Below are positions 1 to 4,955 of a stretch of DNA of 7,435 nt, piece after piece (position 1 is the stretch's first letter; every line of letters begins with the position of its first letter). Source of the DNA: JBEGTT01 sp041179245 (GTDB taxonomy: Bacteria; Pseudomonadota; Gammaproteobacteria; Burkholderiales; Rhodocyclaceae). The notes below the pieces were generated by a model. It worked only from the letters and a program-made list of their open reading frames with translations, was not told where the DNA came from and searched no databases. Location of the stretch: contig JBEGTT010000208.1 of the NCBI GenBank assembly GCA_041179245.1, forward strand, positions 1-7,435. The letters are read 5' to 3'. A program made the position numbers and the translations under genes.

Positions 1-800
1 GCAATTTCATCGCAGATCAAATGGACTTCAAAACGGTCACAAAGTTGGCGGGCAAGGCGGAGATATTCCGGGTCGTACATGACCATTCCCGCAGCACCTT
101 GCACCAGCGGTTCAACGATCAGGGCGGCTATTTTGTCAGCGTGTAGCTCAAGATGGGTTTCGAGGGCAGTAGCAGCGCGGCGAGCCACATCGATGGCGGT
201 TTCACCCGCTTCTGCCAAGCGAGCGTCCGGCGAAGGGATGACATGGGCGGCGCGAATCAGCGGCGCGTAGGCGTCCTTAAAAATGGCGACATCAGTAACG
301 GCAAGTGCACCGACGGTTTCACCGTGGTAACTGCCGGCGAGACATAGGAATTCGGACTTCTGGGGGCGGCCAATATTACGCCAATAATGAAAGCTCATTT
401 TCAGCGCAATTTCTGTTGCCGAAGCCCCATCCGAAGCATAAAAAGCGTGCCCAAGCGAATGACCGGTTAAGCCGGAAAGGCGTTCCGATAACTCGATGAC
501 CGGCTGGTGGGTAAAACCCGCGAGCATGACGTGTTCTAGTGTTTCCAATTGGTCTTTTAAGGCGGCATTGATACGTGGATTGGCGTGACCAAAAAGATTT
601 GTCCACCAAGAACTAATCCCGTCGAGGTAGCGTTTACCGTCGAAATCGTAAAGCCAAACCCCTTGCCCACGTGCAATGGCAACCAGTGGAAGGTGCGAGG
701 GGGAGTCGGTCTGTGCGTGGTGCTGCATCTGGGTACAGGGATGCCAGACAGCCGCTTGGCTGCGGGCTAACCAGTTAGCAGAAAGCGGAGAAGTGTTCAT
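1..800 (-). CDS. bioA: Adenosylmethionine-8-amino-7-oxononanoate aminotransferase (BioA), N-terminal 266 residues, cut by window edge
   Basis: BioA is a cytoplasmic, PLP-dependent class III aminotransferase. It converts 7-keto-8-aminopelargonate to 7,8-diaminopelargonate in biotin synthesis, using S-adenosylmethionine as amino donor. The reading frame is open from the ATG at 800 to the window edge. Family landmarks appear in order: HPCTQM (residues 20-25), the substrate-pocket SSWW (63-66), the PLP-phosphate region SDGASATE (123-130), SYHGET (157-162) whose Tyr stacks on PLP, EPLVQGAAGM (230-239), and CDEI (263-266) whose Asp contacts the PLP ring nitrogen. The window ends there, so the Schiff-base lysine is not visible. 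Full-length BioA is about 430-450 residues. The start is four bases after the upstream DUF2863 stop, and no Shine-Dalgarno sequence is visible, so translation is probably coupled. The Cys at position 22 replaces the Tyr of E. coli HPYTSM; I recall HPCT as common in betaproteobacterial BioA. Other omega-aminotransferases are less likely because SSWW is BioA-like. Confidence 0.95.
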   Translation of the reverse strand, partial: MNTSPLSANWLARSQAAVWHPCTQMQHHAQTDSPSHLPLVAIARGQGVWLYDFDGKRYLDGISSWWTNLFGHANPRINAALKDQLETLEHVMLAGFTHQPVIELSERLSGLTGHSLGHAFYASDGASATEIALKMSFHYWRNIGRPQKSEFLCLAGSYHGETVGALAVTDVAIFKDAYAPLIRAAHVIPSPDARLAEAGETAIDVARRAATALETHLELHADKIAALIVEPLVQGAAGMVMYDPEYLRLARQLCDRFEVHLICDEI

Positions 801-804
801 GTGC

Positions 805-1986
805 TTAGTGCAAGGTCAGGTTGGCTTGGTCAAGTCCTTCTGGCATTTCGGTGTGTACCAGTTCGCCAAGCGGATTCGGGTAGAAGGGCATGCCGCAGTC
901 GTCACAAAATTCTGTTTGGAAGTGTCCACTAAGTACGGTGATATTGAGAATGCCGGCTGATCGAAGAGTTGCCTCGATGTCGTTAATCAGTGCTTCCTGT
1001 TCTGATTCTGTACTTTCGCCCATCAATGGCCAGATCGTTCCCTGAAAAACAGCATTGGAACTCGCTGGGCCGATCCCTACTCGGTATTCGACCAACTCTT
1101 GTTCAAAGCAAGGGGCGATCGTAGCCTGCATTTCAAGGGGGGTTAAATTGGTCATTGCCTGTAGGAATGAAACCGACGCCGTAATGGCATAAGGTCTAGC
1201 GGCGCGATCGGCTTGACGGCAGGCCGTGTGGTAGGCATTTGCGGACAGTCCTTCAAATGCGCACCCGCTGAATAGGGGCTCAAGGTTGGATAGGCCCTGT
1301 GTTTGCCAAGCATCCAGCGCAAGCTGAGGGTCGCCATCTGGCTCTTGCCAGCGAAAAACGGGTTCGTTTTCCTGAATAATCACCGCGCCCAGCAGGTAAC
1401 GGATGTCTGCCAGAAATCGACCTGATTCTGGCAAAGATTCTGGGTCAACTGACAAATGTGTTTCGGCCAAACCCGCTTTGACCAACGTGTCTAGCAACTG
1501 CCGCGTCTCGCTAAATGAGCGAGGAAGTTGATCCGGGCTGAATAGGTGGTTCGCTAGTGTTAGCTTGGCTGATTGGGCTAACACATGGGCCGAAAACTGA
1601 GTTTTAAGCACTGATACCAATCGGGTTGCTAAATTCCCGCCGGGTAGGGCGTAGCGTGACCAGGCCAGAATAGGAATGGCAATCAGCAGCGCAGTATGAG
1701 GTTTGCCTTGAAGTTCAAAATGGACGGTTTCGGCCACGTCTTCCACGCAACTGGCTAGCGCATCTTGTACGTTGGTGTGGGCTTCTTCCGTTGAGGCTTC
1801 TAGTGCGTCGATGATTTCCGATTCCTGCCCTTGTTCGAGCATCAGGATCAAATGTTCTGACAGTTGTTGTTTCCACCATGTTTCCTCAACCTGACTGCCT
1901 GCGTTTGCAAGGGATTGGCCGAGCTTTTGAAGATATTGGGCTTCGTTGTTTTTTTTGGTTTTGCTGGCTTTTTGGGAAATCTTCAT
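805..1986 (-). CDS. DUF2863 family protein of unknown function, with C-terminal CxxC motif
   Basis: This is a 393-residue soluble protein with no signal peptide or clear membrane segment. I recognise it as DUF2863, a betaproteobacterial family with no known function. The supporting stretches are ILAWSRYALPGG (about 108-119), DQLPRSFSETRQLL (about 152-165), the region around ADIRYLLGAV, and a C-terminal block FCDDCGMPFYPNPLGELVHTE. The lysine-rich N-terminus (about residues 1-14) looks disordered and contains an A8 run in the coding strand. The CxxC plus a downstream His could bind a metal, but only one Cys pair is visible, so this is not a complete zinc ribbon. It is the first gene of a leftward pair, with bioA starting four bases after its TAA stop. 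No strong ribosome binding site precedes the ATG, so the start is chosen by family-like length and N-terminus. A biotin-related role is only suggested by position. Confidence 0.8.
   Translation of the reverse strand: MKISQKASKTKKNNEAQYLQKLGQSLANAGSQVEETWWKQQLSEHLILMLEQGQESEIIDALEASTEEAHTNVQDALASCVEDVAETVHFELQGKPHTALLIAIPILAWSRYALPGGNLATRLVSVLKTQFSAHVLAQSAKLTLANHLFSPDQLPRSFSETRQLLDTLVKAGLAETHLSVDPESLPESGRFLADIRYLLGAVIIQENEPVFRWQEPDGDPQLALDAWQTQGLSNLEPLFSGCAFEGLSANAYHTACRQADRAARPYAITASVSFLQAMTNLTPLEMQATIAPCFEQELVEYRVGIGPASSNAVFQGTIWPLMGESTESEQEALINDIEATLRSAGILNITVLSGHFQTEFCDDCGMPFYPNPLGELVHTEMPEGLDQANLTLH
1949..1956 (-). repeat. A8 homopolymer at the start of the DUF2863 gene
   Basis: Eight T on the plus strand read as eight A on the coding strand, covering codons 11-13 (Lys-Lys-Asn). 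In frame it forms A AAA AAC, which fits the X XXY YYZ slippery pattern. The -1 frame after it runs only about 19 codons to a TGA, so any slippage would end translation early. No stimulatory hairpin was evaluated. It may simply be chance in a lysine-rich terminus. Confidence 0.5.
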
Positions 1987-2045
1987 GCGTGGGAAGGGTT
2001 TCTGGGGGTGAGTAAGGCAACAAAGAATGCTTCGTGGATCACGAT

Positions 2046-2057
2046 TTTACCTGTAAA
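2046..2057. repeat. Short inverted repeat TTTAC-CT-GTAAA in the divergent promoter region
   Basis: Two 5-base arms in perfect inverted symmetry around a 2-base centre lie four bases upstream of the TAGAAT box (2061-2066). Position and symmetry would suit an operator for a small dimeric regulator controlling yaaA or the DUF2863-bioA pair. The arms are short enough to occur by chance, and I recognise no specific regulator. It resembles only part of a BirA operator half-site. Confidence 0.25.
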
Positions 2058-2083
2058 GGCTAGAATCCCACCTCTGTTTTGTT

Positions 2084-2087
2084 GGAG
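2084..2087 (+). promoter_or_regulatory. Ribosome binding site of yaaA (GGAG)
   Basis: GGAG ends nine bases before the ATG at 2097. It is the clearest Shine-Dalgarno sequence in the window, and it supports that ATG as the yaaA start. Confidence 0.75.
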
Positions 2088-2096
2088 TAACCCCCA

Positions 2097-2870
2097 ATGT
2101 TGCTACTTTTGTCGCCTGCCAAATCCCTCGATTTTCAGACACCTCCAACCACCGCCTTGTCTTCACAACCCGATTTTTTGGATCACTCCGTTGAACTGGT
2201 TGAACAGTTACGCGAACTGGCGCCTAGCGAAATTGCCAGCCTAATGTCGATTAGTGATGCATTGGCCTTGTTGAATTTCCATCGTTTTGCTGAGTGGGCC
2301 TTACCTTTTTCATTGGACAACGCTAAGCAGGCAGTGCTGGCATTTGATGGTGATGTGTACGACGGTTTGGATGCGCTAACCCTCTCCGAAGCGCAGTTGC
2401 AGTTTGCTCAGCAGCACTTGGGTATTTTGTCGGGTTTATATGGTTTGTTGAAACCGCTGGATTTGATTCAGCCCTATCGCTTGGAAATGGGGACTAAATT
2501 CAATAATCAGCGGGGCAAAAATTTGTACGCCTTTTGGGGAAACTTGCTGACTGATACCGTGAATCAGCGGCTTGCCGAAATGCCTGATCCCGTATTGATT
2601 AACCTGGCTTCTGAAGAGTATTTCAAATCCATTCAGCCTAAGCAGTTACGGGGCGAGATCATTCAACCTGTTTTTGAGGACTGGAAAGACGGTAAATACA
2701 AGATCATCAGTTTTTATGCCAAGCGCGCTCGGGGCTTGATGGCCCGCTTTGCCATCGAAAACGAAATTCAAACACCAGAAGCGTTGAAAGTGTTTTCTAC
2801 GGATGGGTACGAATTTGATCCATCCACTTCTGATCAACAGCGCTGGGTATTCAGGCGGCGTATAGCGTAA
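2097..2870 (+). CDS. yaaA: Peroxide stress protein YaaA (DUF328/UPF0246 family)
   Basis: This is a cytoplasmic 257-residue protein, nearly the same length as E. coli YaaA (258). In E. coli, YaaA is induced by OxyR and limits free intracellular iron during hydrogen peroxide stress, which reduces Fenton damage; DNA binding has also been reported for the family. Landmarks run the full length: LLSPAKSLDF (4-13), ISDALALLN (52-60), AFDGDVYDGL (82-91), LSGLYGLLKPLDLIQPYRLE (111-130), YAFWG (144-148), NLASEEYFKSI (169-179), SFYAKRARGLMARF (205-218) and the GYEFD region (237-241). There is no frameshift or truncation. One deviation is Ala55, where E. coli has Lys in SDKLA. The start is supported by GGAG nine bases upstream. 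It is divergent from DUF2863-bioA and 33 bases ahead of the c-di-GMP regulator gene. No recognisable OxyR site was found. Confidence 0.95.
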   Translation: MLLLLSPAKSLDFQTPPTTALSSQPDFLDHSVELVEQLRELAPSEIASLMSISDALALLNFHRFAEWALPFSLDNAKQAVLAFDGDVYDGLDALTLSEAQLQFAQQHLGILSGLYGLLKPLDLIQPYRLEMGTKFNNQRGKNLYAFWGNLLTDTVNQRLAEMPDPVLINLASEEYFKSIQPKQLRGEIIQPVFEDWKDGKYKIISFYAKRARGLMARFAIENEIQTPEALKVFSTDGYEFDPSTSDQQRWVFRRRIA

Positions 2871-2880
2871 AATTACATAA

Positions 2881-2890
2881 TAGTTAACTA
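2881..2890. repeat. 10-base perfect palindrome TAGTTAACTA between yaaA and the c-di-GMP regulator gene
   Basis: This palindrome fills part of the 33-base gap after the yaaA stop. It has no GC-rich stem or T-tract, so it is not a rho-independent terminator. It may be an operator or chance in an AT-rich spacer. A -10-like CATAAT overlaps its left edge (2876-2881), but no -35 is visible at a suitable distance. Confidence 0.3.
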
Positions 2891-2892
2891 AT

Positions 2893-2897
2893 AGAAG
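2893..2897 (+). promoter_or_regulatory. Ribosome binding site deciding the ATG start of the c-di-GMP regulator (AGAAG)
   Basis: AGAAG ends six bases before the ATG at 2904, a normal spacing, but only three bases before the adjacent in-frame TTG at 2901. This favours ATG at 2904 over TTG at 2901 as the start. Confidence 0.5.
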
Positions 2898-2903
2898 ACA
2901 TTG

Positions 2904-4955
2904 ATGGATCTTAAGCGTGATTCGTTAAAACGAGCGAAGGTGCTGGTTGTTGAGGACGATCCGGTGATGCGCCGGATGATTGAGGTCATTTTGACGCCCA
3001 AAGTTCGACAACTGGTGCTGGCGGAAAATGGTCAGGAAGGTTTGTCCTTGTGGCGAACGGAACAGCCCGATGTGGTGGTCACGGATATTTCCATGCCCCT
3101 TATGAATGGGCTGGAGATGAGTGCCGAAATCCACGCCCTCGATGAAGATTCTGAAATCATCATTCTGTCTTCTTCAAACGAAGTATCTGATTTGGCTCGG
3201 GCAATGGAAATTGGCGTTGAGCGTTATGTTTTTAAACCGGTGAGTGCCAAATTGCTTTTGGATGCAGTGCTCAAGTGTTTCTTGAGTCGCCTGCGCTCTG
3301 TCGAATTAAGGTTGTCTCGGATGGTTTTTGAGGTGGCCAATGAAGGGATTCTGATTACTGATGATCGGCAACATGTATTGGCGGTGAATCCGGCCTTTTC
3401 CCAGATTACCGGATATCGTCCGGATGAAATTGTCGGCAAACATACGCGAATTCTTAGCTCTGGGCTGCATGAGGCGGATTTCTATCGTTCCATGTGGGAT
3501 TCGATTTCTTCTCATGGCCGCTGGGCAGGAGAGGTGACAAATCGTCGCCAAGATGGAAGTTTGTATGTCCAATGGCTTTCGATTGCTGGCGTTTCGAGTG
3601 GTTTGGGCAATACGCAGCAATACGTCGGATTGGTATCCGATATCAGTGATCGTAAAAAAGAAGAAGAGTTAATTCGCAAATTGGCCCATTTTGATGGCCT
3701 GACGGGGTTAGCTAACCGGGCCTTATTTGATGATCGCTTGCAGCGAGAAATGGCAGGTTCCAAACGCCATAATCATTCCATCGCTGTCTTGTTTATTGAT
3801 CTCGATTGCTTTAAGCATGTCAATGACACTTATGGTCATGCCGTCGGCGATGTTGTGCTGAAAACGGTTGCTGCTCGGATGTGTAGCTGCGTGCGGCAGA
3901 CGGATATGGTGAGCCGTCGAGGGGGGGATGAGTTTGTGGTCATTCTGGAAGAGGTGACTAGCCCTGAAATGGCCTCACTGGTTTGCACCAAACTGATCGA
4001 GGCGATTGCTCAGCCAATTCTTTTTGATGGGCACAGTTTCGTCGTCACTGCCAGTATTGGCGTCGCTATGGCACCGGATGATGCCGAGGATGTGGAATCT
4101 CTCCTGAATGCGGCGGATTTTGCACTTTATGAGGCCAAAGGCTCGGGGCGAAATCGCTACTCTTTCTTTAGTCAGGAAACCATGCGGAGCGTCAATGTGC
4201 GCATGGATATGGAAAAAGAATTACGCGATGGGATGGTGAATTGGCGTTATTCCTTGCATTACTTGCCAGAGGTTTGTTTGCGCACAGGTAAGGTTAGAAA
4301 TGTTGAAGCCTTGTTGCGTTTTGATCATCCTGAATTTGGCTTACTGGATGCTGGACGATTCCTTGAGCTGGCAGAAGAAATTGGGATCATGCCGGAACTT
4401 GGCAATAGGGCATTAGCCCAAGCAACCAGTGAAGCTGCTTTGTTATCCAGCGACAAACTGGAAATTGGTTTGGTCATCGATTTGTCGGCACGTCAGTTGG
4501 CAGCGCCAAGTGCTGCCAAAGGGCTGTTGGCAGTTCTGGATGCGGCGGGCGTTCCCAAAGAACGAATTACCTTTGAGTCGGCCGAAAAGTCGATCAATGG
4601 TAATGACGAGGCCATGAAAACGCTTTACGCGCTGGCTGCGTCGGGGTGCAAATTTACCCTAGATGATTTTGGCGTGGGTTACTGTTCGTTTAGCCTTTTA
4701 AGTCAGTTGCCGATGACCGCTATCAAAATTGATCGCTCATTTGTTGCTCAATTAGCGTTTGGCGACCAATACCGTCAGTTGGTTGCTGCATTGATTGCTT
4801 TTAGTCAGCGCCTAGGCCTTAAATCCATTGCTGAAGGCGTCGAAACACAGGCCCAACTAGATTTTCTAAAAGACGCTGGGTGTGATTATGCTCAGGGGTA
4901 TTTCTTTGGTAAGCCCATGAATTTTGAGACGATCAGAGCGTACGTCAACCAATGA
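2904..4955 (+). CDS. Response regulator with REC-PAS-GGDEF-EAL domains (cyclic-di-GMP turnover)
   Basis: This is a cytoplasmic 683-residue protein with four domains. REC (about 10-125) has acidic D18/D19, phospho-acceptor D61 in TDISMP, S89 at the switch Thr/Ser position and K111 in FKP. PAS (about 137-250) has NPAFSQITGYRPDEIVGK. GGDEF (about 260-420) has DGLTGLANR, metal Asp299, an intact GGDEF (340-344) and an inhibitory-site RQTD (331-334) five residues before it, so it should make c-di-GMP with product feedback. EAL (about 445-683) has E468-A-L, E558, E561, D587-D588-F-G, K608, E644 in AEGVE and Q664, the residues expected for a phosphodiesterase. The exception is IDLSARQ, where D526 replaces the usual metal-binding Asn of VNLS. 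EAL activity is therefore uncertain. ATG 2904 is preferred over TTG 2901 by RBS spacing. The stop overlaps the next gene, a hybrid kinase, by four bases. Confidence 0.95.
   Translation: MDLKRDSLKRAKVLVVEDDPVMRRMIEVILTPKVRQLVLAENGQEGLSLWRTEQPDVVVTDISMPLMNGLEMSAEIHALDEDSEIIILSSSNEVSDLARAMEIGVERYVFKPVSAKLLLDAVLKCFLSRLRSVELRLSRMVFEVANEGILITDDRQHVLAVNPAFSQITGYRPDEIVGKHTRILSSGLHEADFYRSMWDSISSHGRWAGEVTNRRQDGSLYVQWLSIAGVSSGLGNTQQYVGLVSDISDRKKEEELIRKLAHFDGLTGLANRALFDDRLQREMAGSKRHNHSIAVLFIDLDCFKHVNDTYGHAVGDVVLKTVAARMCSCVRQTDMVSRRGGDEFVVILEEVTSPEMASLVCTKLIEAIAQPILFDGHSFVVTASIGVAMAPDDAEDVESLLNAADFALYEAKGSGRNRYSFFSQETMRSVNVRMDMEKELRDGMVNWRYSLHYLPEVCLRTGKVRNVEALLRFDHPEFGLLDAGRFLELAEEIGIMPELGNRALAQATSEAALLSSDKLEIGLVIDLSARQLAAPSAAKGLLAVLDAAGVPKERITFESAEKSINGNDEAMKTLYALAASGCKFTLDDFGVGYCSFSLLSQLPMTAIKIDRSFVAQLAFGDQYRQLVAALIAFSQRLGLKSIAEGVETQAQLDFLKDAGCDYAQGYFFGKPMNFETIRAYVNQ
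3921..3927 (+). repeat. G7 homopolymer encoding the Gly-Gly of the GGDEF motif
   Basis: Seven consecutive G make codons GGG GGG G(AT), residues 340-342 of the c-di-GMP regulator. A one-base length change here would destroy the GGDEF motif and everything after it, including EAL, leaving only REC-PAS. Short G tracts are slippage-prone and also error-prone in some sequencing methods. The frame is intact in this sequence. Confidence 0.6.

Larger units (their letters stand above)
1987..2096. promoter_or_regulatory. Divergent intergenic region between DUF2863-bioA and yaaA
   Basis: This 110-base non-coding gap separates two divergent transcription units, so it should carry both promoters. A -10-like TAGAAT lies at 2061-2066, pointing towards yaaA, but no convincing -35 stands 16-18 bases upstream of it. 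On the minus strand TTTACA (2057 down to 2052) resembles a -35, again without a good partner. The function is inferred from gene orientation; exact promoter positions are not supported. Confidence 0.5.

Noticed and set aside
1864..2244. 126-residue plus-strand open frame spanning the DUF2863 gene start, the intergenic region and the yaaA start
   Set aside because: It is antisense to DUF2863 and out of frame with yaaA, and its translation is rich in Pro, Cys and Trp with no family resemblance. Both overlapping genes are clearly recognised.
2901..2903. TTG start for the c-di-GMP regulator, one codon upstream of the ATG
   Set aside because: The AGAAG ribosome binding site is only three bases from TTG but six from ATG at 2904, and ATG is the stronger start. 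It changes the protein by one residue only.
3306..3620. 104-residue minus-strand open frame inside the PAS region of the c-di-GMP regulator
   Set aside because: Antisense shadow of a well-supported PAS domain; no recognisable protein features.
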